Part shown: one piece after another, positions 1-5,599 of the stretch
How positions within the stretch are numbered: the stretch's first letter is position 1
How the letters are laid out: each line of letters begins with the position of its first letter
NCBI GenBank assembly: GCA_015485245.1
Contig: WFTY01000447.1
Coordinates: forward strand, 1 to 6,860
Direction: 5' to 3'
From: Anaerolineales bacterium
Lineage (GTDB): Bacteria > Chloroflexota > Anaerolineae > Anaerolineales > UBA11858
DNA: 6,860 nucleotides
Notes under the pieces: generated by a model
Database searches by the model: none
What the model saw: the letters and a program-made list of their open reading frames with translations, nothing else
What the model was told of the DNA's origin: nothing
Made by a program: the position numbers and the translations under genes

Positions 1-49
1 ATTTGAAAATCAAATTGCCGCCTATGAAGCCGCGCGCGAAAAGGCGTAA
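1..49 (+). CDS. C-terminal end of an upstream gene, possibly 3-isopropylmalate dehydratase small subunit (LeuD)
   Basis: Only the last 15 codons and the TAA stop (47-49) are present; the frame starts at base 2 and reads FENQIAAYEAAREKA. The IAAYEA stretch resembles the C-terminal end of the larger bacterial LeuD proteins, where an I-x-AYEA segment lies just before the terminus. LeuD would fit the place well, because LeuCD acts between CimA and LeuB in the citramalate route and in leucine synthesis. Fifteen residues are too few for a firm family call, so the identity is an inference from this short match plus context. That an upstream reading frame ends here is more secure, because a hairpin sits exactly over the stop and a long spacer follows. 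Confidence 0.4.
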   Translation, partial: FENQIAAYEAAREKA

Positions 50-58
50 TCGCCTTTT
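39..58 (+). terminator. Perfect hairpin over the stop codon of the upstream gene, possible weak terminator
   Basis: AAAAGGCG (39-46) and CGCCTTTT (51-58) form an uninterrupted 8-bp stem with a TAAT loop that contains the upstream gene's TAA. The GC part is only 4 bp and the T tract only four bases, followed by GCGGG. It therefore looks like a minimal intrinsic terminator or a 3'-end stabilising hairpin. If it terminates, cimA needs its own promoter in 60-215, where I see no convincing -35/-10 pair. Confidence 0.35.
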
Positions 59-130
59 GCGGGAGCGCGGCATTCTGTAAGTTTTGCAGGTAGAGAAAGA
101 TATGGTTCAACAACTAGAATGGAAGGTGGA

Positions 131-161
131 CTGGGCGACGGGTACGCATCTTGTCGCCCAG
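131..161 (+). promoter_or_regulatory. Stem-loop in the leader of cimA
   Basis: CTGGGCGAC (131-139) and GTCGCCCAG (153-161) are perfect 9-base inverted repeats around a 13-base loop. The stem is GC-rich and lies 65 bases upstream of the cimA start, in a spacer that is otherwise not GC-rich. No T run follows, so it is not an intrinsic terminator by itself. I see no T-box signature such as AGGGTGGNACCGCG. It could be an RNA regulatory element, a protein-binding dyad or a transcript-stabilising hairpin. Confidence 0.4.
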
Positions 162-170
162 GGAATTTCC

Positions 171-201
171 TGACCAACCAGACTGTTGAGACTCATCAGA
201 C
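171..201 (+). repeat. Spacer words before cimA shared with the cimA-leuB spacer
   Basis: TGACCAACCAGAC (171-183) matches TGACCAATCAGAC (1881-1893) at 12 of 13 bases, and ACTCATCAGAC (191-201) is identical to 1857-1867. The two words occur in the opposite order in the two spacers. The surrounding bases have a degenerate CTGA/GACT/CCAA tetranucleotide texture. Confidence 0.55.
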
Positions 202-225
202 CAACTGACTACTCAGGAGATTCCT

Positions 226-1809
226 ATGTTTGTGAAAATTTACGATACCACCTTGCGCGATGGAACCCAGAGCGAAGGTATCTCGCTCTCGGTCAATGAC
301 AAGTTGAAAATTGCTCGCCGCTTAGATGAATTTGGGGTTCATTACATCGAGGGCGGCTGGCCTGGCTCTAATCCCAAAGATGCCGAATTCTTCGAGCGCG
401 TTCGCCGCCTGAATCTTCAGCAGGCCAAGATTGCTGCCTTTGGCTCCACGCGGCGCAAGCACACCCGCCCGGAAGAAGACGCCAATCTGCGGGCGCTGGT
501 TGAAGCCCAAACGCCGGTGGTCACGCTGGTGGGCAAGACCTGGGATCTGCACGTCTTTGATGTGCTGGAAACCACTCTGGAGGAGAATCTCGCCATGATT
601 GGCGAGAGTGTGGCCTACATCAAGGGGCTGGGTAAAGAAGTGATTTACGACGCTGAACATTTCTTCGATGGTTACAAGGCCAACCCTGATTACGCCCTCC
701 AGACCCTCCGGGCGGCCGCGCAAAACGGCGCGGATGTGCTGGTGTTGTGCGACACCAACGGCGGCAGCCTGCCCTGGGAGATCGAAGAGATCACCCGTGC
801 CGTTAGCGCCCAGGTGGAGACCCCGTTGGGCATCCACACGCACGACGATGGCGGTAATGGCGTCGCCAACACCCTGGCCGCGGTGCGTGCCGGCGCGGTA
901 CAGGTGCAGGGCACGATCAACGGCTACGGCGAACGCGTGGGCAACGCCAACCTGTGCACCATCATCCCGAATTTGCAACTGAAAATGGGGCTGCCGTGCG
1001 TAGCGCCGGAAAAACTTGCCACCCTGACTGACCTCTCACATTACGTCGCTGAGGTTGCCAATCAACCGCCGAATCCTTACCTTCCCTTTGTGGGCAAAAA
1101 AGCCTTCGCACATAAAGGGGGCATTCACGTCGCCGCGGTGCTCAAGAATGAAGATTCCTATCAGCACATTGACCCCACCCTGGTGGGGAACCAGCGTCGT
1201 ACGCTGGTCTCCGAACTTTCGGGGCGCGGCAATGTGGTAGATAAAGCCCGTGATTTTGGCATGGAGGTTGACGGCGCGCAGGCGCGTGCCGTCGTCGAGC
1301 AGATCAAGAATCTGGAAGCGCAGGGCTTCACCTTCGAGAGCGCCGAAGCTTCCGTCCACCTGATGTTGCAGCGCTTGCAGCAGGACTACAATCGCCCCTT
1401 TGAATTAATTGATTTCATGGTGGTGGTGGAACATCGGCGAGGGCGTGGCGTGTTTGCTGAAGCCACCATCAAGGTAAAAATTGGCGATCAGGTCTTTCAC
1501 ACCGCCGCGGAGGGCAACGGGCCGGTCAACGCCCTGGACGCTGCCTTGCGCAAAGCGCTGGTGACCCGTTACCCGCAACTGGCCGATATCCGCCTGGACG
1601 ACTATAAAGTGCGCATCCTGGATAGTGAGAGCGGCACGGCGGCTAACGTGCGCGTGCTGATCGACACAAAAAACGGCAAAGCCCGTTGGAGCACCGTCGG
1701 CGCGAGCACCAACATCATTGAAGCCAGTTGGCGCGCCCTGGCCGACAGCATGGAATACGCCTTGCTCAACGGCCAGCAGACGCCGACGAGCGGGACGGAT
1801 GCTTCCTGA
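226..1809 (+). CDS. cimA: (R)-citramalate synthase
   Basis: CimA condenses acetyl-CoA with pyruvate to (R)-citramalate, the committing step of the threonine-independent isoleucine route; the enzyme is cytoplasmic. The 527-residue product has the usual length. The N-terminal TIM barrel (about 1-280) opens with YDTTLRDGTQ (6-15), supplying catalytic R11 and metal ligand D12. H204 and H206 of HTHDDGG and N240 of GYGERVGN complete the expected metal site. HKGGIH (296-301) marks the linker subdomain. A LeuA-type allosteric domain follows (about 395-515), with EGNGPVNALD (429-438) and VGASTNIIEASW (491-502). The IEGGWPGSNPKD segment (41-52) and overall layout match citramalate synthases better than 2-isopropylmalate synthase. 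The regulatory domain implies feedback control, in this family usually by isoleucine. The start has a good Shine-Dalgarno AGGAGA (215-220), 5 bases before ATG. 2-Isopropylmalate synthase is the only serious alternative. Confidence 0.95.
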   Translation: MFVKIYDTTLRDGTQSEGISLSVNDKLKIARRLDEFGVHYIEGGWPGSNPKDAEFFERVRRLNLQQAKIAAFGSTRRKHTRPEEDANLRALVEAQTPVVTLVGKTWDLHVFDVLETTLEENLAMIGESVAYIKGLGKEVIYDAEHFFDGYKANPDYALQTLRAAAQNGADVLVLCDTNGGSLPWEIEEITRAVSAQVETPLGIHTHDDGGNGVANTLAAVRAGAVQVQGTINGYGERVGNANLCTIIPNLQLKMGLPCVAPEKLATLTDLSHYVAEVANQPPNPYLPFVGKKAFAHKGGIHVAAVLKNEDSYQHIDPTLVGNQRRTLVSELSGRGNVVDKARDFGMEVDGAQARAVVEQIKNLEAQGFTFESAEASVHLMLQRLQQDYNRPFELIDFMVVVEHRRGRGVFAEATIKVKIGDQVFHTAAEGNGPVNALDAALRKALVTRYPQLADIRLDDYKVRILDSESGTAANVRVLIDTKNGKARWSTVGASTNIIEASWRALADSMEYALLNGQQTPTSGTDAS

Positions 1810-1816
1810 GCACCCC

Positions 1817-1927
1817 GCCGACAGACCGCGGCTAATCAGGTCAACCTGACTGCTGCACTCATCAGACTCGCTCGACTACTTGACCAATCAGACCCATGGA
1901 CTAACCGACTGACTAACTGACCAATGA
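1817..1927 (+). repeat. Repeat-rich cimA-leuB spacer
   Basis: This gene-free spacer holds GCCGACAGACCG (1817-1828, again at 3023-3034 before ilvE), ACTCATCAGAC (1857-1867), TGACCAATCAGAC (1881-1893) and a run from 1899 that reads in tetranucleotide steps as GACT AACC GACT GACT AACT. GACTAAC recurs at 1899 and 1911, a 12-base period. CTGACCAATGA (1917-1927) crosses the leuB start and recurs at pheA (4032-4042). The function is unknown. Confidence 0.55.
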
Positions 1928-3006
1928 ACCCTATCATTACCCTCCTCCCCGGCGACGGTATCGGCCCCGAAGTGGTGGACGCTGCCCGTCAGGTGCTCGC
2001 CGCCGTTGCTCCGAACCTTGAAATGCAGTCGGCCTTGATCGGCGGCTGCGCCATTGACGCGACCGGCTCCCCGCTCCCCGAAGAGACCCTCGCCCTCTGC
2101 CGCCAGGCTGATGCCGTGCTGCTCGGCGCGGTCGGCGGCCCTAAATGGGACGACCCCGCCGCCGCCGTGCGCCCGGAACAGGGCTTACTGGGGTTGCGTA
2201 AAGGGTTGGGCTTGTACGCCAACCTGCGCCCGGTTCAGCCACATCCCGACCTGCTCTCCGCTTCGCCGCTGCGGCCGGAACGCCTGGACGGGGTGGATCT
2301 GCTGGTGGTGCGCGAGCTGACCGGCGGGATTTACTTTGGCCAGCCGCGCCAACGGCGCGAAGTGGATGGCGAAATCCAGGCCCTTGATACGATGGTGTAC
2401 AGCGATGGTGAAATCCGCCGGGTGGTGCGACTGGCTTTCGATCTGGCGCGCGAGCGCCGTAAAAAAGTCACCGCTGTGGATAAGGCCAACGTGCTCGAAT
2501 CCTCCCGCTTGTGGCGGCAGGTGGCCGCCCAGGTGGCCGCGGAATACCCCGATGTGGTTTTTGAAACCCTGCTGGTGGACGCCGCGGCCATGCACCTGCT
2601 CACCCGCCCGACAGACTTCGACGTGATGGTGACCGCCAACCTGTTCGGCGATATCCTCACCGATGAGGCCTCCGTGCTGACTGGCTCGATGGGCAACATG
2701 CCCTCGGCCTCTTTGGGTGAATCGTTGAATCGACTGGGCAAGCCTCGCGGCCTTTACGAGCCGATCCACGGTTCGGCGCCGGACATCGCCGGGAAGGGGG
2801 TCGCCAACCCGATCGGCGCGATTCTCTCCGCAGCCATGTTGCTGCGCCATTCCCTGGGGATGGCAGATGAAGCCCAGGCGGTGGAGCGCGCCGTTGAGGC
2901 GGCCATCACCGCCGGGCATCGCACCGCTGACCTGACCCGCGACGGCGAAACCGCCCTCAGCACCGCGGAAATCACCGAGATGATTCTCGCTAACTTGAAC
3001 GCCTGA
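1924..3006 (+). CDS. leuB: 3-isopropylmalate dehydrogenase
   Basis: This NAD-dependent oxidative decarboxylase converts 3-isopropylmalate to 2-oxoisocaproate (leucine) and, in organisms with CimA, 3-methylmalate to 2-oxobutyrate (isoleucine). The 360-residue protein is full length and has all hallmarks of the family. These are the N-terminal LPGDGIGPEV (8-17), substrate arginines R92, R102 and R130, catalytic Y137 in GGIYFG, and K187 in VDKANVLESS. D219, D243 and D247 bind the metal. The NAD-binding HGSAPDIAGKG (282-292) carries the aspartate typical of NAD rather than NADP specificity. It lies 114 bases after cimA, and the shared pathway suggests co-transcription. The start is fixed by the conserved N-terminus although no Shine-Dalgarno precedes it: the upstream bases are ACTAACTGACCA. 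Isocitrate and tartrate dehydrogenases are related, but the LeuB motifs and the neighbours decide the call. Confidence 0.97.
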   Translation: MNPIITLLPGDGIGPEVVDAARQVLAAVAPNLEMQSALIGGCAIDATGSPLPEETLALCRQADAVLLGAVGGPKWDDPAAAVRPEQGLLGLRKGLGLYANLRPVQPHPDLLSASPLRPERLDGVDLLVVRELTGGIYFGQPRQRREVDGEIQALDTMVYSDGEIRRVVRLAFDLARERRKKVTAVDKANVLESSRLWRQVAAQVAAEYPDVVFETLLVDAAAMHLLTRPTDFDVMVTANLFGDILTDEASVLTGSMGNMPSASLGESLNRLGKPRGLYEPIHGSAPDIAGKGVANPIGAILSAAMLLRHSLGMADEAQAVERAVEAAITAGHRTADLTRDGETALSTAEITEMILANLNA

Positions 3007-3037
3007 CAGCATGACAACCGTTGCCGACAGACCGTCG

Positions 3038-3059
3038 TTGGCAGACCGCAGATTGCCAA
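3038..3059 (+). repeat. Small inverted repeat in the leuB-ilvE spacer
   Basis: TTGGCA (3038-3043) and TGCCAA (3054-3059) can pair around a 10-base loop, 24 bases before the ilvE Shine-Dalgarno. No T run follows, so it is not a terminator. A 6-bp stem could arise by chance; it might act as an intercistronic RNA structure. Confidence 0.25.
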
Positions 3060-3082
3060 TGCAACTGATGAACCAGCGAACT

Positions 3083-3088
3083 AAGGAG
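3083..3088 (+). promoter_or_regulatory. Ribosome binding site of ilvE
   Basis: AAGGAG lies 5 bases before the ilvE ATG. It is the strongest Shine-Dalgarno in the amino-acid cluster and contrasts with leuB and pheA, which have none. It fixes the ilvE start at 3094. Confidence 0.8.
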
Positions 3089-3093
3089 CCGCA

Positions 3094-4005
3094 ATGAAAT
3101 CTGACTACATCTGGATTGACGGACAACTCATCCCCTACGCCGAAGCCACCGTCCATATGCTCACCGGTACGCTGCATTACGGCTACGGCGCGTTTGAAGG
3201 CATTCGCGCCTACGCAACCGAGCGCGGAGCGGCGATCTTCCGCCTGCGCGAACATCTGGAGCGTTTTATCGGCTCGGCCAGAGTGCTGGGGCTGGTGGAA
3301 TTTCCTTATACGCAGGATGAACTGCGCGCCGCCGTGCACCAGACCATCCGCGTCAACGGCTTTCAGGGGTGTTATATCCGCCCTTTGCTGTACTTTGACG
3401 GCGCGATGGGGCTGAATATGGATGCTGCTACGCCCCATGTCAGCATCGCCACCTGGGAGTGGGGGGCCTACCTGGGCGATGAGGGGCTGGAAAAAGGTGT
3501 GCATATGATGGTTTCATCGTTTACACGTCACCACATCAACGTGACGATGACCAAAGCCAAAATTACCGGCAATTACGCGAACTCGGTGCTGGCGAAGACG
3601 CTGGCGTTGCGCGCTGGTTATGATGAAGCCATCATGCTCGACCCCGAGGGCTATGTGGCCGAATGTTCTGGAGAAAACCTCTTCCTGGTGCGTAAGGGCG
3701 TGGTCTATACCCCGCCGCGGGCCACTATCCTGGAGGGCATCACCCGCGACTCGGTCATCACCCTGCTGGGCGATCTGGGGTATTCTGTAGTGGAAGAGCC
3801 GATCTCGCGCGATCAGCTTTATCTGGCCGATGAAGTCTTTGCCTGTGGTACGGCGGCTGAGGTCACGCCGGTGCGCATGATTGATCACCGCCCTGTCGGC
3901 GACGGACGTCGCGGACCTGTCGCCAAAGCCCTGCAAGACCTGTTCTTCCAGACCGTGCGTGGCGAGGGCCAGCGTTCCGCCGAATGGCTGGATTATGTGG
4001 CCTGA
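3094..4005 (+). CDS. ilvE: Branched-chain amino acid aminotransferase
   Basis: IlvE is a fold-type IV PLP enzyme that swaps amino groups between glutamate and the 2-oxo acids of leucine, isoleucine and valine; it is cytoplasmic. The 303-residue protein is the standard length. HYGYGAFEGIRAY (28-40) is the family's N-terminal signature. R57 in LREHLERF is the expected phosphate ligand, and K156 in TKAKITGNYANS is the Schiff-base lysine. E190 in the AECSGENLFLV segment should contact the pyridine nitrogen, and CGTAAEVTPV (251-260) closes the cofactor pocket. D-alanine aminotransferase and aminodeoxychorismate lyase are relatives, but the length, the GNYANS and SGENLF motifs and the position after leuB favour IlvE. 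The gene follows leuB by 87 bases and precedes pheA by 33. The enzyme may also aminate phenylpyruvate made by PheA, as some bacterial homologues do; that is inference. Confidence 0.95.
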   Translation: MKSDYIWIDGQLIPYAEATVHMLTGTLHYGYGAFEGIRAYATERGAAIFRLREHLERFIGSARVLGLVEFPYTQDELRAAVHQTIRVNGFQGCYIRPLLYFDGAMGLNMDAATPHVSIATWEWGAYLGDEGLEKGVHMMVSSFTRHHINVTMTKAKITGNYANSVLAKTLALRAGYDEAIMLDPEGYVAECSGENLFLVRKGVVYTPPRATILEGITRDSVITLLGDLGYSVVEEPISRDQLYLADEVFACGTAAEVTPVRMIDHRPVGDGRRGPVAKALQDLFFQTVRGEGQRSAEWLDYVA

Positions 4006-4038
4006 CGGCCGCGCCGACCGATTAGATCACTCTGACCA

Positions 4039-4872
4039 ATGACGACGACCGTCGCCTTTCAGGGAGAACCCGGCGCTTATAGCGAACTGGCCGCCTACGA
4101 GTATTTTGGCGCTCAGATTGCCACCCTGCCCTGCTCGACGTTTGAGGCTGTCTTCGCTGCGGTGGGGGAGGGGCGCGCCACCCATGCGTTGCTGCCTATT
4201 GAAAATTCGCTGGCGGGGAGCATCCACCGCAACTATGATCTGTTGCTGGAATCCGATTTGCGGATTGTGGGGGAGTATCATCTGCATGTCAGCCATTGCC
4301 TGATGGCTGTGCCGGGGGCCTCGCTGGAGGGGTTGCGCCAGGTGCACTCTCATCCCCAGGCGCTGGCCCAATGCCAGCGTCGTCTGCGCGAGATGGGCCT
4401 GGAGGCTGTGATTGCCGCGGATACAGCCGGCAGCGCCCGGCTGGTTCAGCAGCGCGGCGACCCGACGATCGCGGCGCTGGCCTCTCGTCGCGCCGCCGCG
4501 GTGTATGGGTTGCAGATCCTCGTCGCCGGGATGGAAGATAACCCGGCCAATTACACGCGTTTTTTGACCCTCACCCGCTCGCAGGAAAACACGGACTGGC
4601 AGGAAGATGGGGATTACAAAACCTCGGTGGTCTTCAGCCTGCATAACCAGCCCGGCGTGTTGTTCAAAGCCCTGAGTGTTTTCGCATTGCGCGATATCGA
4701 CCTCACCAAGATCGAATCGCGCCCCATTCAGGGGCAGCCCTGGGAGTATATGTTCTACATTGATTTTGTCGGCCATGTTCGCTCCCAGGTCTGCCAGCGG
4801 GCATTGGATCACCTCGGGGAACTGGCGCCCTTCCTGCGGGTTTTGGGTTCTTACCCGCGACACCACGGCTGA
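4039..4872 (+). CDS. pheA: Prephenate dehydratase with C-terminal ACT domain
   Basis: PheA turns prephenate into phenylpyruvate, the penultimate step of phenylalanine synthesis, in the cytoplasm. The 277-residue protein is monofunctional, with no chorismate mutase segment at the N-terminus. The catalytic domain (about 1-180) starts with VAFQGEPGAYSE (5-16), has LLPIENSLAGSI (51-62), and ends with the catalytic NYTRF motif (171-175, T173-R174-F175). The ACT domain (about 194-275) carries the phenylalanine-binding elements GVLF (206-209, the usual GALV position) and ESRP (226-229), so feedback inhibition by phenylalanine is expected. The ending LGSYPR is typical. The conserved N-terminus fixes the ATG, yet no Shine-Dalgarno precedes it; the bases before it are CACTCTGACCA, like those before leuB. 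It follows ilvE by 33 bases and is probably in the same transcript. Confidence 0.96.
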   Translation: MTTTVAFQGEPGAYSELAAYEYFGAQIATLPCSTFEAVFAAVGEGRATHALLPIENSLAGSIHRNYDLLLESDLRIVGEYHLHVSHCLMAVPGASLEGLRQVHSHPQALAQCQRRLREMGLEAVIAADTAGSARLVQQRGDPTIAALASRRAAAVYGLQILVAGMEDNPANYTRFLTLTRSQENTDWQEDGDYKTSVVFSLHNQPGVLFKALSVFALRDIDLTKIESRPIQGQPWEYMFYIDFVGHVRSQVCQRALDHLGELAPFLRVLGSYPRHHG

Positions 4873-4914
4873 TTCTATCTCCATTCGTCTATCCTGCCTG
4901 AAAGGACAAAGACC

Positions 4915-5403
4915 ATGCTTCAAGTTGGCGACCCTGCTCCTGACTTCACGCTGCAAAACCAGGATGAGCAGCCTGTCTCCCTGGCCGATTTCGCCGGGCG
5001 CTGGCTGGTGCTCTACTTTTATCCCAAAGATGACACCCCTGGTTGTACCAAAGAAGCCTGCGATTTCAGCGCCGCATTGCCAGACTTTGGGCCGCTGAAT
5101 GCTGCCGTGATCGGCGTGAGCGGCGACAGCCCGGAATCCCACCGGCGCTTCATCGCCAAACACAACCTGACTATCCCCTTGCTCAGTGACCCAGATCACC
5201 GAGTCCACAAAGCTTATGGGGCCTGGGGGTTGAAAAAGAACTATGGCAGGGAATATGAGGGCGTCATCCGCTCAACTTTTCTGATTTCCCCCAATGGGCG
5301 CATTGCCGCCTTGTGGCGCAATGTGCGCGTGCGCAGCAAGACCAAAAGCGGCGAGAGCAAACACGCGGATAAGGTGCGGCAAAAATTGGCCGAACTTGCT
5401 TGA
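4915..5403 (+). CDS. bcp: Thioredoxin-dependent thiol peroxidase (Bcp/PrxQ-type peroxiredoxin)
   Basis: Bcp reduces hydrogen peroxide and organic hydroperoxides with electrons from thioredoxin, in the cytoplasm; there is no signal peptide. The 162-residue length is typical. It has VGDPAPDFTLQ (4-14), then FYPKDDTPGCTKEACDF (35-51). This includes the peroxidatic cysteine C44 and, five residues on, the resolving cysteine C49 of the classic atypical 2-Cys Bcp arrangement. R119 in GVIRSTFLI is the conserved active-site arginine. AAAGGA-like bases at 4901-4906 (AAAGGA) lie 8 bases before ATG and serve as Shine-Dalgarno. It starts 42 bases after pheA and ends 50 bases before a strong terminator, so it is probably the last gene of the amino-acid transcript. 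Its function has no direct link to the pathway. Confidence 0.95.
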   Translation: MLQVGDPAPDFTLQNQDEQPVSLADFAGRWLVLYFYPKDDTPGCTKEACDFSAALPDFGPLNAAVIGVSGDSPESHRRFIAKHNLTIPLLSDPDHRVHKAYGAWGLKKNYGREYEGVIRSTFLISPNGRIAALWRNVRVRSKTKSGESKHADKVRQKLAELA

Positions 5404-5407
5404 AGTG

Positions 5408-5416
5408 TGTTATACT
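5408..5416 (+). promoter_or_regulatory. Candidate extended -10 promoter between bcp and the helicase gene
   Basis: TGTTATACT is a TGn-type extended -10 element: TATACT at 5411-5416 matches TATAAT in five of six bases. The only -35-like sequence is TTGGCC (5386-5391), a 4/6 match at a long 19-base spacing, inside the end of bcp. It would start a transcript near 5423, 30 bases before the terminator at 5454. I see no better promoter between that terminator and the helicase gene. Confidence 0.4.
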
Positions 5417-5453
5417 CGTTGTGTTCTATTCTGGTTTTGGTTTTCCATGAATC

Positions 5454-5478
5454 ACGCCCGGGAACACCGGGCGTTTTT
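5454..5478 (+). terminator. Intrinsic terminator after bcp
   Basis: ACGCCCGG (5454-5461) and CCGGGCGT (5467-5474) form a perfect 8-bp GC-rich stem with a GAACA loop. The 3' arm runs straight into TTTTT (5474-5478). This is a textbook rho-independent terminator, 50 bases after the bcp stop, and closes the amino-acid/bcp transcript. Confidence 0.88.
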
Positions 5479-5533
5479 GTTGCAACTGTGTGGCTCGTGT
5501 TTGTCTTTGGGATGGGTCGCTGTTGAACAAGAG

Positions 5534-5569
5534 GCGTGGACTGAAAATGTCCACGCGCGACAGGATCGC
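5534..5569 (+). promoter_or_regulatory. Two adjacent stem-loops in the helicase 5' leader
   Basis: GCGTGGAC (5534-5541) pairs perfectly with GTCCACGC (5549-5556) around TGAAAAT. Immediately after, GCGA (5557-5560) can pair with TCGC (5566-5569) around CAGGA, so the two stems could stack. They end 19 bases before the helicase Shine-Dalgarno. There is no T tract, so this is not a terminator. Genes for DEAD-box cold-shock helicases often have long structured leaders; a regulatory role here is inference. Confidence 0.4.
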
Positions 5570-5599
5570 TCAAGACCCCATTGCAAGCAGGAGACTCGT

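Noticed and set aside
50..225. T-box riboswitch before cimA
   Set aside because: The leader lacks the conserved T-box sequence and a following terminator, and is too short for a standard T-box.
2185..3504. Long minus-strand open frame of 439 codons opposite leuB and ilvE
   Set aside because: It lies opposite two complete, motif-rich genes, spans their spacer, and shows no family motif. It comes from GC-biased codon use of the true genes.
4296..4541. 81-codon + strand frame inside pheA
   Set aside because: It is an out-of-frame shadow within the intact prephenate dehydratase domain.
4027..5208. Minus-strand open frame of 393 codons opposite pheA and bcp
   Set aside because: It overlaps two clear genes and their spacer on the other strand and shows no protein motif.
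5480..5508. Promoter starting with TTGCAA just after the terminator
   Set aside because: TTGCAA is a 4/6 match, but no -10-like sequence is found at 16-18 bases downstream.
5447..5599. In-frame upstream ATG that would lengthen the helicase by 51 codons
   Set aside because: The extension would run through the terminator hairpin and the stem-loops and has no Shine-Dalgarno. The family starts close to the Q motif, as it does from 5600, which has AGGAG at good spacing.
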